A DNA stretch of 64,000 nt from Marinobacter sp. LV10R510-11A (GCF_900215155.1 NZ_LT907980.1:3224001-3288000), one strand, 5' to 3'. Shown: positions 44,706-53,180, numbered from the stretch's first letter. Numbers and translations are program-made. The notes: generated by a model from the letters alone, not told the origin.

Positions 44706-44785
44706 CCAATCGCTTAAGTACGTTCCCGGCCTAAAGGCCGTCCACCGGATGCCCTAGACGGGCACCGCTTAGCTTCGCGTTATGT
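44700..44785 (+). other. attC
   Basis: R'' GCTTAAC to R' GTTATGT. Confidence 0.85.
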
Positions 44786-44796
44786 GAGGAGTATGG

Positions 44797-45036
44797 ATGA
44801 GTCCTACAGTATTCAGAGAGAAGGGATATCGCTTCTTTTTCTTTTCGCGAGAAGAATCTCGCATGCATGTTCATGTAGTCTCAGGTGATGGCGAGGCTAA
44901 ATTCTGGCTTGAACCAGATCTTGAGCTTGCCAAAAATTACGGGTACAACCGGCAGCAATTAAAAGAAATCGAATCATTGGTGGAGGATCACCGCGATGAG
45001 CTTGTCAGCGCTTGGAAACAGCACTTCAGCAGTTGA
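44797..45036 (+). CDS. DUF4160 protein
   Basis: 79 residues: SPTVFREKGYRFFFFSREESRMHVHV is the DUF4160 signature. It overlaps the DUF2442 gene by 41 bp; such pairs are common on mobile DNA and suspected to be toxin-antitoxin-like, without firm proof. Confidence 0.85.
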   Translation: MSPTVFREKGYRFFFFSREESRMHVHVVSGDGEAKFWLEPDLELAKNYGYNRQQLKEIESLVEDHRDELVSAWKQHFSS

Positions 45037-45262
45037 GGTGACAAATATCTCTGCACATGGTGTGTGGCTTCTTGCGCACGACCGTGAGTTTTTCATGTCG
45101 TACAAAAATTTTCCTTGGTTCAAGGAACAGCGAGTCAGTGCAATTGTGAATGTCGAGGAGCAGTCTCCTGGGCACTTCTATTGGCCTGAGCTTGATGTAG
45201 ACCTGACGGCGGAAATTATTGAGCATCCTGAGAGGTTTCCAAACGTCGCTCACAGCACATAA
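44996..45262 (+). CDS. DUF2442 protein
   Basis: 88 residues: GVWLLAHDREFFMSYKNFPWFKEQRVSAI and HFYWPELDVDLTAE fit DUF2442. Partner of the DUF4160 gene in one cassette. Confidence 0.85.
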   Translation: MSLSALGNSTSAVEVTNISAHGVWLLAHDREFFMSYKNFPWFKEQRVSAIVNVEEQSPGHFYWPELDVDLTAEIIEHPERFPNVAHST

Positions 45263-45336
45263 CCAGTGCAGGCACGGCGACGCCCTTTACATTGCGCCTT
45301 CGGCTCCATTCCAAGGGCGCGCATGCTGCAAGCGTT
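45257..45336 (+). other. attC, ending in GTT where a MITE is inserted
   Basis: R'' ACATAAC at 45257; the R' core GTT at 45334-45336 is followed directly by the MITE, and GTT recurs at 45504-45506. Confidence 0.75.
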
Positions 45337-45503
45337 GAGGCTGTAGAAAAAGGCCAAAGGCTTTTCTCGACCTTGAATTGATCAATAATTAATCTAAAAA
45401 TAGCACCTATTCTTAAAATCTGGAGCACTCATCGTCGAAAGCAGACCTAGATTTTACGTAGGAGCGTCATCGCAAAAAGGCTCGAGGGTTTTTCTACAGC
45501 CAC
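45337..45503. mobile_element. 167-bp MITE related to the IS1182-family element
   Basis: Ends GAGGCTGTAGAAAAA and TTTTTCTACAGCC, the same terminal inverted repeat as the IS at 50056, with no coding capacity. Flanked by GTT on both sides, at the same point of the attC core as the full IS. Confidence 0.8.
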
Positions 45504-45519
45504 GTTAATTGGTAAAGAT

Positions 45520-45930
45520 ATGGAAGCAGTCATCCAAGAAGAAGCAACCGGCTGTGGTATTGCGGCAAGCGCTGCTCTTGCCGGTGTAAGTTACGTCGAG
45601 GCAAATAAGAGAGCCAACGCTTTGGGTATTTACGCCGCAGACACCGCGCTTTGGTCGGATACCGAGTACGTCCGAAAGTTGCTCCGCGAATTCGATATTT
45701 CGGTATCCGCCATAGAGGCGCCATTTGAGTCATGGGAGCGTCTTCCAGACAAAGCCCTTATGGCCATCAAGTGGCGGATGAAGCGGGGCAAACCATTTTG
45801 GCATTGGGTGGTATTCGTCAGGGAAGGCGGCCAAGCAATGGTGCTGGACTCCAAAAAAGCCCTGAAATCGAACATCCGGCAAGATTTCGGACGCATTAAG
45901 CCTCAGTGGTACATCGAGGTAACCAATTAA
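45520..45930 (+). CDS. Papain/C39-like cysteine peptidase-fold protein
   Basis: 136 residues. C12 in EATGCGIAASAALAG, a His in PFWHWVVF and an Asp in AMVLDSKK are in the order of the C39/papain-like triad. Lacks a transporter or secretion partner; such small proteins are common on integrons. Activity unproven. GTTAATT and a short leader precede it after the MITE. Confidence 0.65.
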   Translation: MEAVIQEEATGCGIAASAALAGVSYVEANKRANALGIYAADTALWSDTEYVRKLLREFDISVSAIEAPFESWERLPDKALMAIKWRMKRGKPFWHWVVFVREGGQAMVLDSKKALKSNIRQDFGRIKPQWYIEVTN

Positions 45931-46011
45931 CAAATCATTCAAGTTCGTTCCCGGCCTGGCGGCCGTCCACCGGACGCCCCTATCGGGCCGCCGCTTAATT
46001 CAGCGTTATGC
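45925..46011 (+). other. attC
   Basis: R'' AATTAAC to R' GTTATGC. Confidence 0.85.
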
Positions 46012-46028
46012 ATTCGTTTCTCCTTTCA

Positions 46029-46053
46029 ATTGACATGCGTCACGTGACGCAGT
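46029..46053 (+). promoter_or_regulatory. Promoter with palindromic operator for higBA-2
   Basis: TTGACA is followed by the perfect palindrome GCGTCACGTGACGC, 15-20 bp ahead of the toxin ATG; likely bound by the HTH antitoxin. Confidence 0.6.
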
Positions 46054-46065
46054 ACGCTTCAAAGC

Positions 46066-46347
46066 ATGATCAAAACTTTCTCAGACAAACGAACTCAAGA
46101 GCTTTACTCCAAGGGGAGGTCGAAGAAATTCCCCCCGGATGTTGCTTCAAGAGCTGCCCGTAAGCTGGAATACGTGCATTTGGCAGAGCAACTAGAAGAT
46201 CTGAAAGTACCGCCTGGTAATCGGCTCCATCCGCTTTCTGGAGACAGGCAGGGACAGTACGCAATTTCAATCAACGATCAATGGCGTATCTGTTTTCGTT
46301 TTGAAGACGGTGATGCATACGACGTCGAAGTGTGCGATTACCACTGA
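46066..46347 (+). CDS. HigB-type toxin (second family)
   Basis: 93 residues: MIKTFSDKRTQELYSKG, GNRLHPLSGDRQGQYAISINDQWRICFRFEDGDAYDVEVCDYH. Same HigB/RelE fold as the cassette at 31337 but clearly diverged. Toxin-first order with the HTH antitoxin. Confidence 0.9.
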   Translation: MIKTFSDKRTQELYSKGRSKKFPPDVASRAARKLEYVHLAEQLEDLKVPPGNRLHPLSGDRQGQYAISINDQWRICFRFEDGDAYDVEVCDYH

Positions 46348-46361
46348 ATGAGGCTACAGCT

Positions 46362-46676
46362 ATGACTATTTCTAATACTGCGGGTATGCAACGGAAGCCA
46401 ACACATCCTGGTGAAATGCTCAGAGAAGACTTTATTCCAGATTACGGTCTGACAGTCGCAGGACTGGCGAAATCTCTGGGAGTGTCTCGCCAGTCCGTAA
46501 ATGAGCTATTGCGTGAACGTCGTGCAGTCAGCCCTGAAATGGCGCTTCGACTTGGCCGTTTGTTTGGTAACTCGCCAGAGTTTTGGTTGAATGCGCAGCG
46601 TTCTATTGATTTGTGGACGGCGGGGCAATTGGTTAAGGATGAGGTCTCTCGAATTAAGCCATTGCACGCTGCATAA
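46362..46676 (+). CDS. HigA-type antitoxin
   Basis: 104 residues with HTH HPGEMLREDFIPDYGLTVAGLAKSLGVSRQSVNELLRERRAVSPEMALRL and tail NSPEFWLNAQRSIDLW. Start ATG 46362; the frame is open to 46332. Partner of the toxin 15 bp upstream. Confidence 0.92.
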   Translation: MTISNTAGMQRKPTHPGEMLREDFIPDYGLTVAGLAKSLGVSRQSVNELLRERRAVSPEMALRLGRLFGNSPEFWLNAQRSIDLWTAGQLVKDEVSRIKPLHAA

Positions 46677-46754
46677 CAAGTGCAGGCATGGCGACGCCCT
46701 TTCCATTGCGCCTTTGGCTCCATTCCAAGGGCGCGCATGCTGCAAGCGTTAGCT
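46671..46754 (+). other. attC
   Basis: R'' GCATAAC to R' GTTAGCT. Confidence 0.85.
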
Positions 46755-47086
46755 GGTAGTGCCTCGGTCTTTTTTGGTGGCTGTGTGCCAGTGGCCTTGG
46801 CCGAAAGTTGGTAGCAAAACCGGCAGTTCCGTCATCGCCAAGGCCGTCAGAATCCGCGTCATGCTGGCAGCTCAATCGGTCGCAGTGTTGGTATAGAAAA
46901 CGGTGTTTGCCGTGTGGGGCCGTCCACGAAAAATTGGCTTTGAGTCTGCTAATCTGAAGTTCAGGTTCGTCGAGCGCATCGTTTGCGGTGGCTTCAATCA
47001 GGGTGCATTGGCAGTTTGTCGGTGCAAGGGCGGCGGAGTAGGCCATCGTGTTGGTTGCCAGGGCTCAGGTTTCACAGTTGCCCCCA
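46749..47086 (+). repeat. ORF-less cassette family, copy D
   Basis: Very similar to copy A along its whole length, including its attC. Same inverted ends and GGCCTTGGC/GCCAAGGCC pair; the small hairpin has changed on both arms (CGCA / TGCG). Confidence 0.75.
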
Positions 47087-47186
47087 GCTAACCAGTCGCT
47101 GTAGTACGCGGCCTACGGCCGCCGGACGCCCTTTTCATTGCGGCTTCGCCTCCATTACAAGGGCGCCGCTAAGCTTCGCATTAACT
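47086..47186 (+). other. attC of ORF-less cassette D, altered R' core
   Basis: R'' AGCTAAC; the R' core reads ATTAACT instead of GTTAACT at 47180, losing the G at the crossover point. Confidence 0.75.
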
Positions 47187-47196
47187 GTCTGAGCCT

Positions 47197-47949
47197 ATGA
47201 AAATTGTAACTTGGAACTGCAATGGAGCACTGCGACGTAAGCTAACCAAGGCGGATAGCTTACAGGCGGATGTGCTCGTGATTCAGGAATGTGAAGACCC
47301 GGCACTATCTGCTCCTGCATACCTGGATTGGGCAGGAGACTACCTCTGGGTTGGAGAATCAAAAAATCGCGGCATCGGAGTTTTCCCACGAAATGGGCAT
47401 CGCGTACAAAAGCTGGATTGGAGCGACACGTTCACCTTATCTGGCCTGAAAAGTAACAGCAGTACACTGAACTGGCACACACATAATCTCAGGCTTTTTC
47501 TGCCATTTAAAATCAACGACGAGATGACTGCGCTGGCGGTCTGGACGAAGGGCAGCAATAACGAAGCTTTTGGGTATATGGGACAATTTTGGAAATATTT
47601 ACAGATTCACGGAAGAGACCTGAGTGGTTCAAAAACGATCATCCTTGGCGACTTCAATAGCAACTCAATCTGGGATAAGCCCGACCGCTGGTGGAATCAC
47701 TCTGACGTTATTACAGAGCTGGAAGCGCTGGGGCTCCAAAGCCAGTATCACCACATCTACAAAGAAGTGCAGGGAGCAGAGACAAAACCAACTTTTTTTC
47801 TGCAGCGAAATCAGCAGAAGCGGTACCACATTGATTATGTTTTCACCTCTATGGATCTGATTGAAAGTTGTGATCTCCAAGTAGGCGAACATGATGACTG
47901 GATTTTGACCAGTGATCATGTTCCTTTGACCCTGTGCATCAACAGTTAA
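47197..47949 (+). CDS. Endonuclease/exonuclease/phosphatase (EEP) family protein
   Basis: 250 residues. Asn in TWNCNG (7-10), E31 in IQECED, ILGDFNSN, YHIDYVF and SDHVPL are the metal-binding and catalytic motifs of the DNase I/ExoIII-like fold. Substrate could be DNA, RNA or a phosphoester; no neighbouring clue. Confidence 0.9.
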   Translation: MKIVTWNCNGALRRKLTKADSLQADVLVIQECEDPALSAPAYLDWAGDYLWVGESKNRGIGVFPRNGHRVQKLDWSDTFTLSGLKSNSSTLNWHTHNLRLFLPFKINDEMTALAVWTKGSNNEAFGYMGQFWKYLQIHGRDLSGSKTIILGDFNSNSIWDKPDRWWNHSDVITELEALGLQSQYHHIYKEVQGAETKPTFFLQRNQQKRYHIDYVFTSMDLIESCDLQVGEHDDWILTSDHVPLTLCINS

Positions 47950-48013
47950 CAAGAGGCTGTTGTCGGACGCACCTACGCTGCGCTCTGGCACGCCGCAAAG
48001 CCAAGCGTTATGA
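47944..48013 (+). other. attC
   Basis: R'' AGTTAAC to R' GTTATGA. Confidence 0.85.
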
Positions 48014-48031
48014 GTACAAGGGGTTAGATGG

Positions 48032-48292
48032 ATGACAAGCATCTACAAGTATGGGGACGGTGAAGCCGAAGAGGAAAATGCCTCTGGTGTGTCAGGGGTT
48101 CTTTGCAGCGGTGCGGCAGGAAGCTATTTCTTTAGGGTGTATCACTCGGACACGTCTTTTACGGACTACGATTTGCGCCACGATGATTTGTCAGTGACAA
48201 TTTCACCCGACGCATTGGCATCGTTTTATAAAGTTCAGGGCCATAATGTCCTCGATCATAGCCCCGAGGTTTTGGGGTTGGAGCAGAAATGA
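48032..48292 (+). CDS. Hypothetical protein, 86 aa
   Basis: MTSIYKYGDGEAEEENASG then YFFRVYHSDTSFTDYDLRHDDLSVTI, strand-rich, resembling phage-type or immunity-like small proteins but not assigned. Single-gene cassette. Confidence 0.55.
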   Translation: MTSIYKYGDGEAEEENASGVSGVLCSGAAGSYFFRVYHSDTSFTDYDLRHDDLSVTISPDALASFYKVQGHNVLDHSPEVLGLEQK

Positions 48293-48309
48293 ACGGAAGA
48301 ACGATGTAT

Positions 48310-48404
48310 TTCCCAAAAACTCATCACCAAGCGCGCCAATACACCACCGCTAGTGCAGTGGTGGGACGCTCGCAAGCTCGCGCCCTTGTGTGCGGGCGTT
48401 ATGT
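48310..48404 (+). other. attC, degenerate
   Basis: R' GTTATGT at 48398 and paired CCACCGC / GTGGTGG; the R'' core is not clear. Confidence 0.55.
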
Positions 48405-48428
48405 TGTTGGGAGATCTGATAGTCAGCT

Positions 48429-48653
48429 ATGAAACTTGAAAATATTGAGTTACTTATCGATGGCTCGGGCGAAATTTCTATCGGAAGGGCTGGGCCAGTT
48501 CGATGTGCTGCATGTGCGTCTGATGAGGATCAGTGTCTTGCAATGTTGGTCAGACGGCCTGATGAGTCATTATCTGAGTTGCTAAAACGGCTTGATTCTG
48601 CAATAGAGGATGCGATTGAACGGCAAATATTTGCGGATGAGATCAATGGATAG
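48429..48653 (+). CDS. Hypothetical protein, 74 aa
   Basis: MKLENIELLIDGSGEISIG, then CAACASDEDQCLAMLVRRPDESLSELLKRLDSAIEDAI, a likely helix at the end. Unrecognised; overlaps the next gene by 8 bp. Confidence 0.5.
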   Translation: MKLENIELLIDGSGEISIGRAGPVRCAACASDEDQCLAMLVRRPDESLSELLKRLDSAIEDAIERQIFADEING

Positions 48654-48963
48654 TGGCCAAGACGCTGTTCATGACTGTCACGGCATGCCAGATAACGGCG
48701 TGTCGATTAGGCTGGAAAAGAATTATGTAAGGCGCGAAAATTTCGTATGGTGCCTGTTTATAGAAAGGCAAGCGACGGAAGGCGATTTGGAGGAGAACCA
48801 TCATCTCGAAGAGGTTGGCGAGATGATTTGGACGACGGTTGTTGAAATTGGGTTCTGCCCATATTGCGGGCAAGAGCTTGCCGTCCCCAGCAGAAATAAG
48901 CCCGGTGATTTTGGTCGCTTTGCTCATATTGACTGCTCAGCTTGGGCGAGCCGATGGTGCTGA
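48646..48963 (+). CDS. Hypothetical zinc-ribbon-like protein, 105 aa
   Basis: Start ATG 48646 overlapping the previous stop. FCPYCGQEL and a later HIDC give a possible Cys4/Cys3His zinc site. Function unknown. Confidence 0.5.
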   Translation: MDSGQDAVHDCHGMPDNGVSIRLEKNYVRRENFVWCLFIERQATEGDLEENHHLEEVGEMIWTTVVEIGFCPYCGQELAVPSRNKPGDFGRFAHIDCSAWASRWC

Positions 48964-48973
48964 CCTCAACAAA

Positions 48974-49050
48974 ACATAACCAGGCCACGCACCGGTGCCA
49001 AAACCTCCGCTTCACTGCGATTTTGCCACCGGTGATGGCGGGCGTTATGT
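48974..49050 (+). other. attC
   Basis: R'' ACATAAC to R' GTTATGT, arms CACCGGTG / CACCGGTG. Confidence 0.85.
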
Positions 49051-49065
49051 GTAAGGAGTAACCAG

Positions 49066-49911
49066 TTGCCCTCAGCAACGTTGAAAATATTCTTGGTCTA
49101 CGGCGACCCCAAACGACTCCGTACAGTTGAGCTTTCAAACTGGACAGGTAAAGCCGTTGCCGGTCCGCGAAGCGAGTTTGATAGTGTCATCGGGCGCGAG
49201 GAATCCCTAAATTCTGGGATCTATTTTTTGACGGGTGTAGACCCGGATACCAATAAAAGCGTGATCTACATTGGCGAAGCAGAGTGTATTCGGGATCGCG
49301 TGAAGTCTCACCTCTCAAAGGACTACTGGAACCACATTGCTTTTTTCATCAGCAAAGACGAAAACCTCACCAAAGCTCACATCCGCTACATTGAGGGTAG
49401 GCTAATTGAGGCCGCTAAATCAGTGGGTCGGGCGGTGGTCATAAATGGCCAGGGTAGCGGATCAAAGCTCCCTGAATCAGACCGCGAAGACATGGAGGTA
49501 TTTCTCGAAAAGGTTCACCAGATACTACCGGTTATCGGCATTGAGAGCTTCGTTAAAACTGGCGGAAATGAGAAGCCGGATATTGATACCGAAATTCTGA
49601 CCTGCTCAATAAAGAACGTAACTGCAACAGGCTACCTCACACCAAATGGCATGGTGGTTATTGCTGGATCTGAGGCGGTATTAAAAGAGCGTACATCCGC
49701 TAAAAAGTGGCCTGCTGTCCTTGTTCAGAGAAACAAGCTCATCGAGGAGGGTATTCTCATTGAAAGAAATGATAAGTGGGTGTTCGGCAAAGATACGGAG
49801 TTTTCCAGCCCCAGCGCCGCCGCCGCAGTCATTCATGGCGGCAGTGCTAATGGTTTGACCGCTTGGAAGGATAAGAGCGGTAAGTTATTGAAAGAGATTG
49901 AGAGCGAGTAA
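49066..49911 (+). CDS. GIY-YIG nuclease with DUF4357
   Basis: 281 residues from TTG with AAGGAG upstream. SGIYFLTG and VIYIGEAECIRDRVKSHL form the GIY-YIG core with its Arg; YIEGRLIEAA supplies the Glu. The C-terminal ATGYLTPNGMVVIAGSEAV...FSSPSAAAAVIHGGSANGLTAWKD is DUF4357. Such proteins are widespread on defence and mobile islands; the target is unknown. Confidence 0.9.
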   Translation: MPSATLKIFLVYGDPKRLRTVELSNWTGKAVAGPRSEFDSVIGREESLNSGIYFLTGVDPDTNKSVIYIGEAECIRDRVKSHLSKDYWNHIAFFISKDENLTKAHIRYIEGRLIEAAKSVGRAVVINGQGSGSKLPESDREDMEVFLEKVHQILPVIGIESFVKTGGNEKPDIDTEILTCSIKNVTATGYLTPNGMVVIAGSEAVLKERTSAKKWPAVLVQRNKLIEEGILIERNDKWVFGKDTEFSSPSAAAAVIHGGSANGLTAWKDKSGKLLKEIESE

Positions 49912-49975
49912 CTTTACGCTTCAATCGTTCAGACATCGGGCAGAGCCGCTGAGAAAATTCATCGCCGATACAAAC

Positions 49976-50055
49976 ACATAACCAGTGCAGGCACGGCGAC
50001 GCCCTTTTCATTGCGCCTTTGGCTCCATTCCAAGGACGCGCATGCTGTGAGCGTT
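49976..50055 (+). other. attC, ending in GTT where an IS1182-family IS is inserted
   Basis: R'' ACATAAC; the R' core GTT at 50053-50055 is followed by the IS, and GTTATGT resumes at 51875. Confidence 0.8.
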
Positions 50056-51874
50056 GAGGCTGTAGAAAAACCCCAAATCAGGCTGATTTTGGTAGAATCG
50101 AGAACACAGACAAGGAGCGGTCGGAATGCCTCGTTTCAAGCACTACAACTACGATCAAGATTCGATGGTGGTGATCAACTACCAGGAACAGCTCCAGCCC
50201 GGCACTTTCGAACATGCGGTGCACTACCTGATTGAACACAAGCTGGATCTGTCCGTATTCCATCCAAAATATCGCAATGACGACACAGGCCGGCTGGCGT
50301 ACGATCCAGCCATTCTTCTGAAGATCATCCTGTTCGCCTACTCCAAAGGCATCACCTCCAGCCGCGAGATCCAGTGGTGCTGCGAGACCAACATCATCTT
50401 TAAAGCGCTGTCCTGCGATACCGTTCCGCACTTCACCACCTTGGCCAAGTTCGTTAGCCAGCACGCCGATGAGATTGAAGAGCTGTTCGAACAAATACTG
50501 CTGGTGTGCCATGAACAGGGCCTTTTGGGCAACGAACTGTTTGCCATCGACGGCTGCAAAATGTCGTCGGACGCTGCGAAGGAATGGTCTGGCACTTTTA
50601 AAGAGCTGGGCGAAAAACGGGACAAGCTGAAACGGTTGATTCGCCACCATTTGCATGAGCATCACGAACGGGATGAGGCTGAAACCGAAGCGGAACTGGA
50701 TCGAGATATTCGAAGGGCGAAAACCGTGCTCTCTCTGGATGAGTCGATGAAAAAAGTGGACCGTTTCCTGAAGACGAACAGCCCAAGAATGGGTCAGGGG
50801 AAGCGACTCAAGGAAGTGAAGAGCAACATCACCGATAACGAAAGCGGCAAGATGGCCACCAGTAAAGGCACGATCCAGGGCTATAACGGCGTGGCGACGG
50901 TGGATAAGAAACACCAGGTCATAATCGATGCGCAGGCATTCGGTGAAGGCCAGGAACACCACACGTTAAAGCCGGTGTTGGAGACGGTTCAGCGTCGCTA
51001 TAAAAAGCTCGGTATTGCCGACAACATCTATCAAACCGGCGCGATCGTGACCGCCGACACAGGCTTCGCCAACGAAGCGAATATGCAGTATATGCATGAA
51101 CAACAAATCAACGGCTATATTCCGGACAACCGATTCCGCAGCCGTGATCCAAAGTTCGCGCAGCAAAAAGACAAATACGGTAAGCGCCAGCAAACCCCAT
51201 CGAAGAGCGGTTGGAAACACGTGATTCCTTCCAGTGAATTCCAGTTCGATCCTGTTGCGATGACGTGCATCTGTCCCGCTGGAGAATCCCTGCATTACGA
51301 AGGCACCCGAACCGATCAAAATGGCGTACCCAGAGCCCACTTCCAAGGGCGGTTATTGCAGTGCCGCCAGTGCCCCCAAAAGCATCAATGCATGCAAAAC
51401 CCCAGCTCAGCAGGTCACCGAAAAGGCAAAGGACGGCAGGTCTCTTACACCCTGGAGCTCAGGCGCGATCCAACGTATACCGACTGGATGAAGCACCGAG
51501 TCGATAGTCAGCAAGGCAAAGCTATTTACGGCCATCGCATGTCGGTGGTCGAGCCTGTGTTCGGCAGCAACAAACGTCTGAATCGCTTCAGTCTGCGAAG
51601 CAAAAAGAAGGTGCAGGGTCAGTGGCAATTGTATTGCCTGGTGCACAATATTGAGAAACTGGCGAATTATGGGCAGTTAGCGGCATGAAACCGGGGCCAG
51701 GATATGGCCAGATATAGGTCACAGACGGCCATGTGTAGAGAGCTCAGCGTCGGATATCGATAATGATGCGGTGTTGCCATCAAATGATCAAACTTGCGCC
51801 AGTTGACGGCGGGGTATGAAAAAACAACACAGCGGCTGCAGGTTAGGCTCTGAAAAGGGTTTTTCTACAGCCTC
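50056..51874 (+). mobile_element. IS1182-family insertion sequence
   Basis: 1819 bp with ends GAGGCTGTAGAAAAA and TTTTTCTACAGCCTC. GTT occurs on both sides (50053-50055, 51875-51877), at the crossover core of an attC. Confidence 0.88.
50126..51688 (+). CDS. IS1182-family transposase
   Basis: 520 residues: N-terminal DUF772-type region (AYDPAILLKIILFAYSKGI), DDE parts LFAIDGCKMSSDAA, TADTGFANEANMQ and a C-terminal RMSVVEPVFGSNKR. The cysteine cluster CICPAG...CRQCPQKHQC is typical of this family. Intact. Confidence 0.93.
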   Translation: MPRFKHYNYDQDSMVVINYQEQLQPGTFEHAVHYLIEHKLDLSVFHPKYRNDDTGRLAYDPAILLKIILFAYSKGITSSREIQWCCETNIIFKALSCDTVPHFTTLAKFVSQHADEIEELFEQILLVCHEQGLLGNELFAIDGCKMSSDAAKEWSGTFKELGEKRDKLKRLIRHHLHEHHERDEAETEAELDRDIRRAKTVLSLDESMKKVDRFLKTNSPRMGQGKRLKEVKSNITDNESGKMATSKGTIQGYNGVATVDKKHQVIIDAQAFGEGQEHHTLKPVLETVQRRYKKLGIADNIYQTGAIVTADTGFANEANMQYMHEQQINGYIPDNRFRSRDPKFAQQKDKYGKRQQTPSKSGWKHVIPSSEFQFDPVAMTCICPAGESLHYEGTRTDQNGVPRAHFQGRLLQCRQCPQKHQCMQNPSSAGHRKGKGRQVSYTLELRRDPTYTDWMKHRVDSQQGKAIYGHRMSVVEPVFGSNKRLNRFSLRSKKKVQGQWQLYCLVHNIEKLANYGQLAA

Positions 51875-51920
51875 GTTATGTTCCTCCCCTCGAATACCTT
51901 GCTTGGCGCTCATCAATATC

Positions 51921-51948
51921 GTACTCTTTGACGTACATTTAAGCGTAC
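51921..51948 (+). promoter_or_regulatory. GTAC boxes at 12-bp phase before the Phd/ParE pair
   Basis: GTAC at 51921, 51933 and 51945, ending 14 bp before the antitoxin ATG, probably antitoxin operator half-sites. A similar GTAC set lies before the other Phd-type gene (53658-53693). Confidence 0.5.
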
Positions 51949-51961
51949 TGAGGTCGTTTCC

Positions 51962-52243
51962 ATGTCTAGGGTTCGAGTAAATGAAGATATCCGTCCTTTG
52001 TCTGAATTTCGCGCAGGGGTAGCCACATTTGTAAAGCAGCTTCATGAAAACCGTCGTCCTATGGTGCTGACGCAAAGAGGTCGTGGCGTTGCAGTACTTT
52101 TGGACGTTCACGAGTACGAGAAGATGCAAGAGCGTCTGGAAATACTAGAAGAGGTGTATAAGGCGGAAGAACAGATAGCCTCCGGGGATGGTATTGCCCA
52201 TGAAGACGCTAAGGCTCGGGTTCTGAGCGGGCTTGCCCAATGA
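51962..52243 (+). CDS. Phd/YefM-type antitoxin
   Basis: 93 residues: SEFRAGVATFVKQLHENRRPMVLTQRGRGVAVLLDVHEYEKM is the Phd/YefM fold, followed by an acidic helical tail for toxin binding. ATGA overlap with the toxin gene. Confidence 0.9.
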   Translation: MSRVRVNEDIRPLSEFRAGVATFVKQLHENRRPMVLTQRGRGVAVLLDVHEYEKMQERLEILEEVYKAEEQIASGDGIAHEDAKARVLSGLAQ

Positions 52244-52542
52244 AGATTGTTTGGTCCCCGCTTTCGCTGGAGCGTGTCGAGGACATAGCTCGGTATATTG
52301 CAGAAGACAACCCAGATGCGGCGGTACGGTGGGTTGATGATCTATTTGCCACGGTAGAACGACTAGCTGATTTTCCCAAAAGCGGGCGCATGGTTCCCGA
52401 GGTGGGGTCACCTCGCATCAGGGAGCTGATATTTGGAACGTATCGAGTTATTTATAGTGCGAGAGATCAGGTTGATATTCTGACTGTGCGTCGCAGTAGC
52501 CAGTTATTGCGGATGTCCGAGCTCGGTGATGACGAAACATAA
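52240..52542 (+). CDS. ParE/RelE-type toxin
   Basis: 100 residues: MKIVWSPLSLERVEDIARYIAEDNPDAAVRWVDDLF, FPKSGRMVPE, GTYRVIYSARDQVDILTVRRSSQ. ParE-like toxin paired with the Phd-type antitoxin. No attC is recognisable after it; the next gene follows in 36 bp. Confidence 0.9.
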   Translation: MKIVWSPLSLERVEDIARYIAEDNPDAAVRWVDDLFATVERLADFPKSGRMVPEVGSPRIRELIFGTYRVIYSARDQVDILTVRRSSQLLRMSELGDDET

Positions 52543-52578
52543 TACGCTGTTGTGTAGTGCTAAAAAGGGCCTCCGCGT

Positions 52579-53118
52579 ATGGAAGTGGATTCTGAAAAGG
52601 TAGTGCGTGACGCGCGAGAAGCTGGCGCCGAAATAGCATTGGAAATCGATTCCGCACATGGCCCGCTATGGTCAGGAAGGGAGACGCTTGCTCGGCTGGT
52701 TCTTTCCTTGTCTTCTGGTATTTTGGTCGGCACGATCACGTTCGCACAGACAATTCTTGCAACTGCCTCAACAGGCTCTTTTGCTTCTTGGTCGCTCGTT
52801 ATCAGTTGGTGTTTTTTGTTCGGTTCAATTTTGCTTGGTTTGTGGTCACTCCACCGGGGCAACACGCTAAGGAGCTTTCATGCCCGCTTCGTTAACAGCG
52901 AACCCGATATTCGCAAAGAAGCGTCCGAGTTGAACGTTGGTACTCACGAAGAGCTTCTCGATTCCTTCGTTGGTATTGTTAAGAAATACAGTGACACCGC
53001 GCTTGAGCCACTCGGGTCTGCGGATATCGATGCAGAGCGCTACTTGAGGTTGTCCCTTATCACATTCGCTATTGGGCTTGGCGTATTTATTATCTGTGGT
53101 GGACTGCAGATAACATAA
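52579..53118 (+). CDS. Membrane protein, unknown
   Basis: 179 residues with hydrophobic segments near 40-60, 70-92 (SWSLVISWCFLFGSILLGLWSL) and at the end (LSLITFAIGLGVFIICGGL). Possibly in one cassette with the Phd/ParE pair because no attC separates them. Confidence 0.6.
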   Translation: MEVDSEKVVRDAREAGAEIALEIDSAHGPLWSGRETLARLVLSLSSGILVGTITFAQTILATASTGSFASWSLVISWCFLFGSILLGLWSLHRGNTLRSFHARFVNSEPDIRKEASELNVGTHEELLDSFVGIVKKYSDTALEPLGSADIDAERYLRLSLITFAIGLGVFIICGGLQIT

Positions 53119-53180
53119 CAATAACGAGCATGGCAATTTCATTGCGGCTGAGAGAGCCGCTATGCACGCAATCGTTGGGA
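53113..53180 (+). other. attC
   Basis: R'' ACATAAC to R' GTTGGGA; R' deviates at the last base. Confidence 0.65.
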
